Below, piece by piece: positions 8,469-18,651 of a stretch of DNA of 64,000 nt (the first letter of the stretch is position 1; each line of letters opens with the position of its first letter). Under the pieces are notes generated by a model. It was given only the letters and a program-made list of their open reading frames with translations. It was not told the origin of the DNA and made no database searches. Position numbers and translations under genes: made by a program. The stretch covers positions 1-64,000 of the forward strand of contig NZ_SEUI01000002.1 of assembly GCF_008370255.1 (NCBI RefSeq), read 5' to 3'. This stretch comes from Pseudoalteromonas sp. FUC4 (GTDB taxonomy: Bacteria > Pseudomonadota > Gammaproteobacteria > Enterobacterales > Alteromonadaceae).

Positions 8469-9182
8469 ATGGGAATTATAAAAAGAAGAGGAAGCTCTAC
8501 AAACGCAATTTTGGTCTTAGAGTCGCCTTGGGGATTAGATGAAAAAGACAATAACAGAAGCTCTGTCGTTCCTTTCATGCAAGGAATTGCAAAATATACC
8601 GGTGATACAGAAGTCTTTCATGCAAACTTTTACGATAAAAAAAGCTTTGATTACGCACTAGATTGTATCACCCGTGAAGGCTTCAAAAATACCATTATTT
8701 ATATTGCTGCTCATGGGTATGAAGATAAAATTGGGAATGTAAAGGTTGATCATATACTTGGGGAAGTGTCTTATATATCGAAACAACAAAACATAACAGG
8801 ACTTTTGTTCGGCTCTTGTTTTATTGGAAAGAAAACCCTTGAAATGGAAGTGTATATTCAAGAATCAGGCCTTAGGTGGTGCATGGGATACGCTTCATCA
8901 TGCAATTGGCTTGAAGGCACTATGATAGATGCTGCAATAATTGGTGCAATGATCTCATTAGAAAACGGAGATTTTGAGTCACGAGATATAATCAATTCAG
9001 CATTTGCAAATGCCATTGCTCCTTTTGCAGATAATTTCATCATCGGCGATGACTACTCTGGAGAAGCAGTATCAATTCGAGACTCTCTTAAATTTGTTTG
9101 CCAACCAGAAGGAAAAGGACACAGAGCAAAAGATGTTACTGATGATGTGTTTGAAATGGCAAACACTCTAAGGTTTGATTGA
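8469..9182 (+). CDS. Caspase-like (clan CD / CHAT-type) putative cysteine peptidase
   Basis: A 237-aa soluble protein. Strand-rich segments carry NTIIYIAAHGYED with His82-Gly83, and 34 residues later GLLFGSCFIGK with Cys117. This His-Gly followed by a strand ending in Ser-Cys is the catalytic dyad pattern of caspases, gingipains and CHAT peptidases. No fused sensor domain, repeat or TIR/NACHT module is present. The start ATG follows AAAGGGA. It lies alone between the WYL regulator (divergent) and the broken type I restriction operon, a defence-like setting. Peptidase activity and target are inferred, not shown. Confidence 0.6.
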   Translation: MGIIKRRGSSTNAILVLESPWGLDEKDNNRSSVVPFMQGIAKYTGDTEVFHANFYDKKSFDYALDCITREGFKNTIIYIAAHGYEDKIGNVKVDHILGEVSYISKQQNITGLLFGSCFIGKKTLEMEVYIQESGLRWCMGYASSCNWLEGTMIDAAIIGAMISLENGDFESRDIINSAFANAIAPFADNFIIGDDYSGEAVSIRDSLKFVCQPEGKGHRAKDVTDDVFEMANTLRFD

Positions 9183-9286
9183 TAGTAATAAGGCTTAATA
9201 TTTATCAAATCAACATTACAGTAAATCTATTCTTTACAATAAGTTAACCACATAAAGAAAAACAATCATCAATCTTCACTTGCTTA

Positions 9287-9314
9287 TTTAGCTAATTTAT
9301 ATAAATTAGCTAAA
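9287..9314. promoter_or_regulatory. Perfect 28-bp palindrome upstream of the hsd-associated HTH-like gene
   Basis: The half-site TTTAGCTAATTTAT at 9287-9300 is followed directly by its exact complement at 9301-9314. It ends 23 bp before the start of the small gene at 9338, where the core promoter or start region would be. A symmetric site of this length suggests an autoregulatory operator, as for controller proteins of restriction systems. Confidence 0.6.
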
Positions 9315-9337
9315 TACTCATCTCAAAGTACACTCTT

Positions 9338-9577
9338 ATGAACGAGCAAGTGATATTCGATAATATCAAAACAGCGTTAAACAACGCGCCACGCAATCAG
9401 TTTACTGTCGAAATGCACCTACAAATGATTAAATACGCTGATAATCTAAAAAGCATAACCGCTAAAGAGTTTTGCCAAGGCGTAGGGTTAAAAGGCAGTT
9501 TTGGCACTGAATTTTCAAAAATGCGCAACCTCACTCAACGACTCAAAGCCGCAGGCTTAAGCACCGACTTGCTCTAA
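9338..9577 (+). CDS. Small HTH-like protein associated with hsdM
   Basis: A 79-aa, mostly helical protein of the kind often found directly upstream of hsdM. The C-terminal half (SITAKEFCQGVGLKGSFGTE, then FSKMRNLTQRLKAAGL) looks like a helix-turn-helix. It is the first gene of the former hsd operon; hsdM begins 32 bp downstream. A perfect palindrome lies just upstream, consistent with self-regulation. Unlike hsdM and hsdR it is intact. A specific family name cannot be given with confidence. Confidence 0.65.
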   Translation: MNEQVIFDNIKTALNNAPRNQFTVEMHLQMIKYADNLKSITAKEFCQGVGLKGSFGTEFSKMRNLTQRLKAAGLSTDLL

Positions 9578-9609
9578 TAACGCTTTCACAAGGATTAAAC
9601 GAAACTCCA

Positions 9610-11418
9610 ATGGCTATTAAAAAACAGAACTCTATCCATCTCTTTGGGCAAGTTGTGACGAACTACGTGGTGGTATGGATGCCAGCCAATATAAAGACTA
9701 CGTACTGACTATGTTATTTATGAAGTACGTAAGCGACAAATTTAAAGGCGACCCTTACGGCATGATAGTCGTACCAAAAGGTGCAAGCTACGACGATATG
9801 ATTGCCGCTAAAGGCGATAAAGAAATTGGCGATAAAATTAATAAAATCATTTCAGCCCTTGCTGAAGAAAACGACCTTAAGGGCGTGATTGGTGTTGCCA
9901 ACTTTAACGATGAAGACAAGCTCGGTAAAGGCAAAGACATGATTGACCGCCTAACCAAATTGGTAGGTATATTTCAGGGATTGGACTTATCAACCAACCG
10001 CGCTGGCGGCGACGACTTATTAGGTGATGCTTATGAGTTTTTAATACGTCACTTTGCGACTGAATCGGGTAAATCAAAAGGCCAATTTTATACGCCATCT
10101 GAGGTTTCTCAAATATGAGCCAAAGTAGTGGGAATAACAAAAGATACCCCGCAAGATGCTACCGCGTACGATCCTACATCGGGCTCAGGTTCGTTATTAT
10201 TAAAAGCCAGTGACGAAGCTCCCCGAGGGCTGTCTATTTACGGGCAAGAAATGGATAACGCGACTAGCGCACTCGCTCGTATGAACATGATATTGCACAA
10301 CAATACAACGGCTAAAATTTTCAAGGGTAATACGCTTTCAGAACCACACTGGAAAGACGCTGATGGCCAACTTAAAACATTTGATTTTGTAGTTGCTAAT
10401 CCGCCTTTTTCAAACAAAAACTGGACTAGCGGCTTAACGCCAGAAAACGATTTATATAACCGTTTTACGTGGGACATACCACCAGAAAAAACGGCGACTA
10501 CACCTTTTTACTACACATTATTAAAAGCTTAAAAAGTACCGGTAAGGGGGCAGTAATATTACCACACGGAGTATTATTCCGTGGTAATGTTGAAGCAACT
10601 ATACGTGAAAACCTAATCAAGCAAGGTTACATCAAGGGCATTATTGACTTACCCGCTAACCTGTTTTACGGTACGGGCATTCCTGCTTGTATTATCGTGT
10701 TCGACAAAGAACACGCGCAAAAAGCGGTTACTAATTTTAATGAAGAGGATGAAAACCTACCAACTATTGAAGGTCGCTCTATTTTTATGATTGATGCTTC
10801 CAAAGGCTTTATTAAAGATGGCAACAAAAACCGCCTGCGCAGTCAAGACATACATAAAGTTGTTGATGTATTTAACAAAGGTTTACAGCTTGAACGCTTT
10901 AGCCGATTAGTACCGATTGACGAAATCGCTAAGAATGACTTTAACCTCAATATTCCTAGGTATATCGACTCTTCGGAGCCAGAAGATTTGCACGATTTAA
11001 GCGCTCACCTTCAAGGCGGTATTCCTAACCGTGATATTGATACCCTTGAGCATTACAGGCAGGTATTTCCAAGTATTCGAGCAACTTTATCCAAGCCAGC
11101 GCCTGACCCTAAACGAAGCGGTTACAGTCTCTGTATGCTTGAAGCCAGCCAAGTTAAAGCAGCATTCTTGCGCATCAAGAATTTAAGGACTTTGCTAGCC
11201 GCAGCTGATTGCCATTTAAAAATTGGATACCAGAAGCTAAATTAAAAGAAATTAAAGTCGGTGATAATCCAAAAGAGTTTATTTTCGATATTTCAGAAAA
11301 CTTACTCAGCGCTTACGCCAATAGCGAACTACTCAGTAAATACGATATTTACCAAATACTAATGGATTACTGGGCTGAAACTCTACAAGATGATGTTTAT
11401 GTAATAGCGCAATGGTAA
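9610..11418 (+). pseudogene. hsdM: Type I restriction-modification methyltransferase hsdM, broken and truncated
   Basis: Recognisable N6-adenine methyltransferase subunit of a type I system: GGMDASQYKDYVLTMLFMKY, GQFYTPSEVSQI, motif I DPTSGSGSLLLKA, catalytic motif IV NPPF, and FYGTGIPACIIVF. Lesions: a run of six A near 9618-9623 where seven keep the frame; an in-frame TGA at 10116-10118 where Met normally follows SQI; another A6 instead of A7 near 10488-10493 (PPEK|NGDYTF); a one-base loss near 11160; and a TGA shortly after it. Coding similarity stops at DDVYVIAQ near 11412, so the C-terminal helical part is deleted. No hsdS follows. The product must be non-functional unless several lesions are sequence errors. 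Confidence 0.9.
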
Positions 11419-11678
11419 GCAGAATAATAAAGGATACAGTCCATGCGGGCTTAATTAAACCTTATAATACCGATGCAGGAACCAAAGCAATGCGCTATGT
11501 ACCACACTGGTATTAATTTGCTTGACCGTTGCTTGACTAGACAATTAATTAAGTGATTTTATAAAGCAAAAGAAACATAACAAGCTGTAATTCATAAACT
11601 TTATTTAAGTCAATTTGCTTGATTACTTTATAAATAAAGAGTTTTAATAATCTAAAATGTGAAGTTGAAATAATAACT

Positions 11679-13118
11679 ATGACAGGAAAACTTAATAAGG
11701 ACATTATATCGGTTAGCACTTTACTCAAAAAGAGTAATTTAGCTATACCCAACTATCAACGCCCTTACAAATGGACACAAGCTAACCTTGCTGATTTGCT
11801 CGGTGATTTAAAAATTTATAGAGGTAAATTAGCTTACCGCCTTGGATCTATTGTATTTCATCAACATTCAGAAAAAAAACAAGAAACGCTCGACATTGTA
11901 GATGGGCAGCAACGTACGCTCACGCTTGTGCTCTTGGTGAAAGCCTTGCTAGATGAACGGCTCAATACAAATGACTCCAATGCACAAATTAAACGTCAAG
12001 ATGTAAAAACATTGCTACTCTCACTTGAGCAACCAATTAATAATTTTTTACAACGTCAAACCTTTAATAGTGATATATCGCATCGTAATTTACATCAAAA
12101 TTTTATGGCAGCTAAACGCGCGGTAGCAAGAAGTGATTTTACCGAGGCCGACATTGAGTTTTTATTGAAACGCTGTGAAGTGGTTACTTTTGTACTTAAT
12201 GATGTATCTGAAGCCTTTCAGTTTTTTGATTCACAAAATGCTAGAGGCCGAGATTTAGATCCGCACGACTTGTTAAAAGCCTTCCATTTACGTGAGTTTT
12301 CAGACGCTGAAACCGAATTAAAAGCCGATTCTGTACGCCATTGGGAAAGCTTAGAGAGCGGACAGCTAGCACGATTGTTTGCTAACTACTTATTTCGTAT
12401 TCGCAACTGGGCACAAGGGAAATCGGCACTGTATTTTAACAAATCACAAGTGGGATTATTTAAAGGGGTAAATCTTGACCATATTGGACTTTACCCGTAT
12501 GTAGAACCACTTCGCATTTCCCATCACTTTGTTGATGACTATAACGCGCAATATCAGCGCCATATTGATCATCAACATATGCGTTTTCCTTTCCACCTTG
12601 ATCAAATGATTATAAACGGTAGGCGCTTTTTTGAAATGACGAGTCATTATCAGCAAAAAATTGCTGAGATAGTGAGCGATGAACGTAATAGCAAAAATAA
12701 CGACCCTAAGCAGCTTATTCGCATATTAGATAACGAACTAGAACCACGTGCTTGCGAAATTTTGCACACACTAAACAACTACAGTTCACGTACACGAACA
12801 GGTGATGGCTATATACGTAATCTATTTGATTGCGCGGTGATTTTTTATTTAGATAAGTTTGGCCTACATGAGCTATCGCAAGCTATAGAAAAGCTGTTTA
12901 TTTGGGCTTATAGCTGCCGCTTGAAAATGCAGGTTGTTGGTATTGAGCGCATGAATAAACATGCACTCACCCATAATGTGTTTGAGCGAATAAAACAAGC
13001 AGTACAACCAAGTGATGTATTAAATTGGCCCTTACCAACATTGAAAAAGTCTGAATGTAATGGAACCAAGCTTACCGAGATCGCTAATCTGTTTAAGGAA
13101 ATGAAGTACTATGAATAA
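11679..13118 (+). CDS. DUF262 (GmrS-like) protein
   Basis: A 479-aa cytoplasmic protein of the DUF262 / ParB-like NTPase family found in GmrSD type IV restriction enzymes. It shows [10 protein letters not shown] at 23-32, DGQQRT at 75-80 (the nucleotide-binding DGQQR signature) and [16 protein letters not shown] near 187-202. No C-terminal HNH (DUF1524) motif is visible, so on its own it lacks the usual nuclease. It overlaps the next DUF262 gene by 8 bp, indicating translational coupling. The pair occupies the place of hsdS in the former hsd operon and is intact. No clear Shine-Dalgarno precedes the ATG at 11679. Confidence 0.82.
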   Translation: MTGKLNKDIISVSTLLKKSNLAIPNYQRPYKWTQANLADLLGDLKIYRGKLAYRLGSIVFHQHSEKKQETLDIVDGQQRTLTLVLLVKALLDERLNTNDSNAQIKRQDVKTLLLSLEQPINNFLQRQTFNSDISHRNLHQNFMAAKRAVARSDFTEADIEFLLKRCEVVTFVLNDVSEAFQFFDSQNARGRDLDPHDLLKAFHLREFSDAETELKADSVRHWESLESGQLARLFANYLFRIRNWAQGKSALYFNKSQVGLFKGVNLDHIGLYPYVEPLRISHHFVDDYNAQYQRHIDHQHMRFPFHLDQMIINGRRFFEMTSHYQQKIAEIVSDERNSKNNDPKQLIRILDNELEPRACEILHTLNNYSSRTRTGDGYIRNLFDCAVIFYLDKFGLHELSQAIEKLFIWAYSCRLKMQVVGIERMNKHALTHNVFERIKQAVQPSDVLNWPLPTLKKSECNGTKLTEIANLFKEMKYYE

Positions 13119-15138
13119 TGTCCAAGCACCCAAGGTGCAAAGCAGTAAAGTCAACGCGAACAATCAGATATATAGTTACAAAGTTAAAGAGTTATTAAGT
13201 GATACTAACCGATATTTAGTCCCTATGTATCAACGTAACTATGCATGGGGTGAAGGTGAAATTAATCAATTAATACAAGATGTGTTGGATTATCAGGAAA
13301 ATAAACCAAATCAAACCTATTATATTGGTACATTGGTGGTGTTTAAGCGCAAAGATGACAGCTATGAAGTCATAGATGGCCAGCAGCGCTTTACGACCCT
13401 TACCTTATTGGCTTTTGCTCTTAAACGTATGGTCACTAAGTATCAAACCTTTGATATGGGTTGGTATGACGTAGTAAATCTCAGTTTTGAAAGTCGTCAG
13501 AAGTCATCTGACACTTTTGCAAGTTTGATTCAGGGCGTTGCTTTAGAGAATCTAAGCACAGGTGACTATAATTTAGATGTAATTAATGGTTATACATTAC
13601 TTGAAAAGGGCTTATTAGCGCTTGGAGCTAAGCTAGAAGGTTTTTGCTCTTACTTATTCGATAAAGTAGAAATTACTCGTGTTTGTGTACCAGAAGATAC
13701 CGATTTGAATCATTACTTTGAGGTAATGAATAATCGTGGTGAGCAGCTTGAAAAGCATGAAGTGATTAAAGCAAGATTGATGTCGGTGCTAACCGATGAC
13801 AATGATAAAGAATTATTAAGTAAGGTCTGGGACGCTACCGCTAATATGGAACGTTACATTCAGTATGGTTTTAACCCAGATGAGCGCCACTGCATATTTG
13901 GTAAAGACGACTGGGGGCAATTTACGCCAATAAATTATGCTGATTTAGCTGCGTGTATTGAAAGCGTAGCCAAAACAAAACAGAGCGGAAAAGTTGAAAG
14001 CGCCTCTCTTTCGCTAAATGACATGTTAGCCAAGCCACCACCGTCGTCTTTAGGGACAGATATTTCGCTTACACCTGAGCGCTTTAATAGCGTGATTAAC
14101 TTTTCAAACTTCTTACTTCATGTGTTACGAGTTTTAACAAAGCAAGACATCGCATTAGACGATAAGCGCTTACTAGAACAGTTTGATAGATATTTAAAAG
14201 ACAGCAACAATAAAGTTAAAGCAGTAAAAGACTTCGTTTATGCATTATTAAAGTGCAAATACCTTTTTGACCAATTCATCATCAAACGTGAATTTAGTGA
14301 CGGTAAAGATAAATGGAGCTTAAAACGTCTGCATTTTTATAATACAAAAAGCCAAAGCTATATAAACACTTTTGGTGGCAGTAATAAACTAGATGATGAA
14401 GATGGCTTTAAGGGAGAAAACCGAGTATGCCTAATGTTGCTGTCGGCTTTTCATGTTTCCACTCCGACTTTGGTTTATAAGCATTGGCTCAATGCTGCTC
14501 TTCACTATCTATACAACGCAGAAGAAGTGGATTTTGAAGGTTACATGAAGCACCTAAGACGGGTAGCTAAACGCTTTATATTTGACCGTTTTCTCTCTCA
14601 CCAAGAGGGTAAAGCGTACTTTGAAATGATTTATAAGTCGAAATCAAACGACTATCCAAAAAATTTAACCGCAAATGATATTAATATTGATAAGCTGTGT
14701 TTTGGGAAAATAGAGAATAACTTTGTTTTTAACTATCTTGATTATTTGCTTTGGCGAAAAAAGCGTAATTCAACAGCTGTTATTTCTGAGTTCGAGTTTA
14801 CATCTAGAAGCTCAGTTGAGCACTTTTATCCGCAACATCCAATGAATGACTTCGAACCACTTAAAGGTGGTTCACTTCATGAGTTCGGTAATTTGTGCTT
14901 AATAAGTCATAGTAAAAATTCACGTTTAAGTAATTTCCCCCCTAAAACAAAACTTAATCATTTTACCGCTGGATTAAAGAAAAATCAGATCGATAGCCTA
15001 AAGCTATATGAAATGCTACAACTAATGGAGCAAGACGATAGCTGGGAAGACCCCCAAATAATAAAGCATGGACAAGAAATGCTGTCTATTTTATGTGGTT
15101 CAACAAAAACAAAAAAGAAAGCGCAAACAAGGAAGTAG
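13111..15138 (+). CDS. DUF262-DUF1524 (GmrSD-like) putative restriction endonuclease
   Basis: A 675-aa protein with the full GmrSD-type architecture. The N-terminal DUF262 has [15 protein letters not shown] and [12 protein letters not shown] (89-100), then [18 protein letters not shown]. The C-terminal DUF1524 HNH nuclease has SVEHFYPQ (His571) followed by [19 protein letters not shown]. In characterised relatives (GmrSD, SspE) the DGQQR site binds and hydrolyses nucleotide and the HNH domain cuts modified or invading DNA. It is coupled to the preceding DUF262 gene, and hsdR begins two bases after its stop. Its target modification cannot be read from sequence. Confidence 0.85.
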   Translation: MNNVQAPKVQSSKVNANNQIYSYKVKELLSDTNRYLVPMYQRNYAWGEGEINQLIQDVLDYQENKPNQTYYIGTLVVFKRKDDSYEVIDGQQRFTTLTLLAFALKRMVTKYQTFDMGWYDVVNLSFESRQKSSDTFASLIQGVALENLSTGDYNLDVINGYTLLEKGLLALGAKLEGFCSYLFDKVEITRVCVPEDTDLNHYFEVMNNRGEQLEKHEVIKARLMSVLTDDNDKELLSKVWDATANMERYIQYGFNPDERHCIFGKDDWGQFTPINYADLAACIESVAKTKQSGKVESASLSLNDMLAKPPPSSLGTDISLTPERFNSVINFSNFLLHVLRVLTKQDIALDDKRLLEQFDRYLKDSNNKVKAVKDFVYALLKCKYLFDQFIIKREFSDGKDKWSLKRLHFYNTKSQSYINTFGGSNKLDDEDGFKGENRVCLMLLSAFHVSTPTLVYKHWLNAALHYLYNAEEVDFEGYMKHLRRVAKRFIFDRFLSHQEGKAYFEMIYKSKSNDYPKNLTANDINIDKLCFGKIENNFVFNYLDYLLWRKKRNSTAVISEFEFTSRSSVEHFYPQHPMNDFEPLKGGSLHEFGNLCLISHSKNSRLSNFPPKTKLNHFTAGLKKNQIDSLKLYEMLQLMEQDDSWEDPQIIKHGQEMLSILCGSTKTKKKAQTRK

Positions 15139-15139
15139 T

Positions 15140-16185
15140 ATGAGTAATGTTGGTCAATTAGAACGAAAACCCAAAACCGAGCAGTAACATTTTTCAAAGA
15201 GCAGCTAAATTACGGCTATTTAGGTGATTGGGAATACAGCAAAGGCAATAGCAACATTGAAACGACATTACTTACTAAATGGCTTAAAGCCCGAAGAACA
15301 CCTGAAGCGCTTATTAAACGTGCATTACGAAAATTAGACGCTGCCGCTGCCCTAGGCGAAGGTAAAAAGCTATTTGATGATAATAAAGATGTATACCGAC
15401 TACTGCGTTATGGCGTAAAAGAAAAAGAAGGTACGGGACAGCAAAATCAAACAGTTTGGCTGATCGATTGGGAGTACCCGGAAGCCAATGACTTTTCGAT
15501 AGCTGAAGAAGTTACCGTAAAAGGCGACCAGCTCTCACCTAAAAGAAAGCGCCCTGATATAGTAATTTATGTAAACGGTATTGCGCTAGGCGTAATTGAA
15601 TTAAAGCGCTCCTCGGTCTCAGTAAGTGAAGGCATTCGTCAAAACTTAGATAACCAGAAAAAAGATTTTATTCGTAATTTTTTTAGCACCATGCAACTGG
15701 TTATGGCGGGTAACGATACGCAAGGTATACGCTACGGTACTATTGAAACCTCTGAAAAATATTACTTAGAATGGAAAGAGCCAAATAGCACACAAGGCTT
15801 ACCAGCTGCGGGGGTAACAGCAGACACTTTACTAGATACTCATCTTGCTCAATTATGCGATAAACATCGGTTTTTGCAGCTTATACATGACTTTATTGTG
15901 TTTGATGCAGGCGTTAAAAAAACCTGTCGCCATAATCAGTTTTTTGGTATTCAAGCCGCTAAAAACATGTAACAGCAAAGCAAGATGGTATTATTTGGCA
16001 CACTCAAGGCTCAGGTAAAAGCCTCACTATGGTGTGGCTCGCTAAGTGGATACGCGAAAACATAACGGACTCACGAGTATTAATCGTGACGGATAGAACC
16101 GAATTAGATGAACAAATTGAGAAGGTTTTTCTGGTGTTGATGAAGAGATATATCGTACCCAAAGTGGCCAAGATTTAGTTGCCGC
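15140..16185 (+). pseudogene. hsdR: Type I restriction endonuclease hsdR, 5' fragment with frameshifts
   Basis: The N-terminal third of an HsdR motor/nuclease subunit. It keeps the PD-(D/E)xK nuclease motif (RPDIVIYVNGIALGVIELKR, about 15550-15610) and the helicase Walker A TQGSGKS near 16000-16020. Frame is lost by one-base deficits in homopolymers: A4 instead of A5 near 15167, A5 instead of A6 near 15961, and T5 instead of T6 near 16125. After SGQDLVAAV the similarity ends and continues directly as the HipA-like gene, so most of the helicase is deleted. The start ATG at 15140 follows the upstream stop by one base, so it belonged to the same operon. Confidence 0.9.
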
Positions 16186-17355
16186 TGTAGTGTACTTGCT
16201 CAAAATAGGCAAGGTGTTTACTTTCAATTCGATCAAAGCTATTTAGACACATATGGTAATCTTTCGCCATTCTCACTCGCCTTCAATAGAGATGTTCAGT
16301 TAGCACCCAAAAGCCCACATAATGGATTGCATGGGGTCTTTTCTGATTGTTTACCTGATGGGTGGGGGTTACTACTACAGGACCGTGTATTCAGACAAAA
16401 TAATATAATGCCTAACTTTGTTACCGCAATGGACCGCTTATCTTTTGTTGGCCATTCGGCTATGGGAGCATTTTCGTTTACACCTGAAACTCATTATGAT
16501 GGCACAAATGACGATGAAGCTGGTCTTGCTACATTAGGTCAACAAGCCCAAGCAATATTTGACGGACAAACAGAAGAAGTACTTTCTGCGTTAGTGGCTG
16601 CTGGTAGCTCCGGCGGTGCACGCCCAAAAGCCCAAATTTATTTTCCTGACAATAATATACAAGAATGTAGAACAAAACCTAAAACAGGTGATGATGCTTG
16701 GTTAATAAAATTCACATCCAAAAACCTCGCTTTAGGACATGAGGAAGGGTTGTGTGAAGCTGTGTATTTAGATTTAGCTGAACAAGCGGGACTAAAACCT
16801 CCTCAGAGATTACTGGTACCCGCCCCAGAAGGGACCGGTGCAAAGCAATGGCTTGCCTTAAAACGATTCGATAGGTTTAAATTAATGGGTGATAAAATGG
16901 GCTGCAAAAATATGCATAGTGCATGTGGCTTGCTAGATGCTGATTTTCGCACACCTACATTAGATTATGAGGATTTAATTAAAGCGAGCCGTGTTTTATG
17001 CAAATCACCTGCTGCAGGGCAATTACAATTTCGTCGGGCTATGTTTAATTTATTTAGCTGTAACCAAGACGACCACAGTAAAAACTGGGCTTTTTTACAA
17101 GAAGATTCTGGTGAGTGGGATTTAGCGCCTTTTTATGATGTCACTTTTAGTCCTCACCCTTTTAACGAGCATGCTACTTCGTTTGCTGGATTTGGAAAAA
17201 ACCCGCCACTAAAAGCGATTCAAAAGCTGGCCTCTGCAGCAGGTTATGCAAACTGGAAACAAGTACAAGTTGTCATATCTGAAATAGCAGAGATTATTTT
17301 AAACTTTAAAGACACAGCAAAAGCATTAGACGTAAATAAAAAACGATTAGTTTAA
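16186..17355 (+). pseudogene. hipA: HipA-family serine/threonine kinase toxin, 5'-truncated
   Basis: Reading in frame from about 16189 gives LAQNRQGVYFQFDQSYLD and LSPFSLAFNRDVQ, then GVFSDCLPDGWG, AAGSSGGARPK, DDAWLIKF, and the kinase catalytic loop NQDDHSKNWAF followed by LAPFYDVTFS. These are the hallmarks of HipA, which phosphorylates proteins such as glutamyl-tRNA synthetase and causes growth arrest. The first ~20 codons and the ATG are missing: the sequence runs into hsdR at about 16185. The longest canonical-start ORF begins at TTG 16327 and would lose the N-terminal subdomain. No hipB antitoxin is present, consistent with an inactivated toxin. The rest of the protein is intact. Confidence 0.85.
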
Positions 17356-17713
17356 TAGAGCAACAGCTTGATAACACGTACGCCATAAATAAGCATTTAA
17401 TAGGTAGTTAATTGTATTAAGCTAATAATATTGATTTATTTATAACTCTAAAAAGGCAGCGGCAACTTTATTTCTAATTAACATTTCTAAATCTATTTCA
17501 ATGACTCTAACAAGTACAACTTCAAACTACTTTTAATTTATTTGCTGAACAGATTGAGTTACATAGTTTACCAGTACCTTTATTGCAGAGTTATGAAATC
17601 AAAGTTATATAAAATTTTATTGCCTAACTTCAGTTCTTACTCCTTAATCTCTAATGAAATTTTGAAGCGTCGCTGTTAATATTGCCTACATCCTAAACAA
17701 TAAAGTAATTCTG
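17356..17713. other. Intergenic region without recognised gene
   Basis: About 360 bp of AT-rich sequence between the truncated hipA and the LysR gene. I see no ORF, tRNA, strong terminator or clear repeat. It marks the right edge of the accessory island. Confidence 0.5.
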
Positions 17714-18607
17714 ATGGCAGCTAATTATTCTCTCGATGATTTACGTTACTTTTGCACCATAGTAAAACTAGGTAGCTTTAAAAAAGCATCAGCAGACCTT
17801 GGTATGTCACTATCAACTTTAAGCCGTAGAATACGTTTATTAGAGCAAACCCTTCAATTAACGTTACTAAATCGAGATGCTCATCGGATAACACTTACGC
17901 ATACTGGTGAGTTATATTACGACCGCTATCGCAAGTTATTTGACGAAGTAGAGTGTATTGAGCAAGCACTTTGTGATGAGAAAGAGCAACCTACAGGGAA
18001 AATTAGGATCTCTGCACCCATTTACATGGGTAAACATTTTTTAAGTGCTATTTTTTGTGAGTTTTTACTGCAATATCCCGATATTCAATTAGATTTACGC
18101 TTTTCCAATAATCTTATTGATATTGAAAAAGAAGGAATTGATATAGCGTTTAGAGTGAGAAACCCAGCAATTGAAGATTGGGTGATTAGAAAACTTAAGC
18201 TTACTCATAATCTGCTGTGTGTTCACCCAAATTATGATCATCAATCCATCACTCATCCTGAGCAATTAAAAGATCACCCAAAAGTTACTTGCCTTGGGTT
18301 AGCTCCGTGGCAGTTAAAAAACCAGCAAACGAGTGAAGAGTACAGTTTTAATCCAAACACGCATGTCCGGTTAGAAGTTGATGAAATTCAAATGATGAAA
18401 CAAGCCGTTGAGTCTGGTGTAGGCATTAGCTACATTCCTGATTATATAGCATTGCCTCTTATTGAAGCCACAAAGCTTAAACGTATTCTTCCTGACTGGA
18501 AAAGTGACGGGCAGCCATTTTCTATACTTTATCGCGACAGAAAACAAATACCTTACCGAGTGCGATTACTGATAGACCATACACTGCAACACTTTACTAA
18601 TGTGTAG
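17714..18607 (+). CDS. LysR-family transcriptional regulator
   Basis: A 297-aa regulator. The N-terminal winged HTH (about 6-65) has LRYFCTIVKLGSFKKASADL and STLSRRIRLLEQTLQ, and the C-terminal periplasmic-binding-protein-like effector domain starts at ISAPIYMGKHFLSAIF. It resembles the short LysR group related to DsdC/AaeR-like regulators, but the ligand is not predictable. It is convergent with the EamA transporter gene (45 bp between stops), so that gene is not an obvious target. Confidence 0.9.
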   Translation: MAANYSLDDLRYFCTIVKLGSFKKASADLGMSLSTLSRRIRLLEQTLQLTLLNRDAHRITLTHTGELYYDRYRKLFDEVECIEQALCDEKEQPTGKIRISAPIYMGKHFLSAIFCEFLLQYPDIQLDLRFSNNLIDIEKEGIDIAFRVRNPAIEDWVIRKLKLTHNLLCVHPNYDHQSITHPEQLKDHPKVTCLGLAPWQLKNQQTSEEYSFNPNTHVRLEVDEIQMMKQAVESGVGISYIPDYIALPLIEATKLKRILPDWKSDGQPFSILYRDRKQIPYRVRLLIDHTLQHFTNV

Positions 18608-18651
18608 CAGTGTAGGTTTTTATCATTGCAATAATTAAGCTAATTTGACGT

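Noticed and set aside
9904..10477. Minus-strand ORFs inside the hsdM remnant
   Set aside because: Antisense shadows; the plus-strand translation matches HsdM motifs throughout.
5300..17400. Prophage or integrative element
   Set aside because: No integrase, phage structural gene, tRNA junction or direct-repeat ends were seen; it is better described as a defence-type accessory island.
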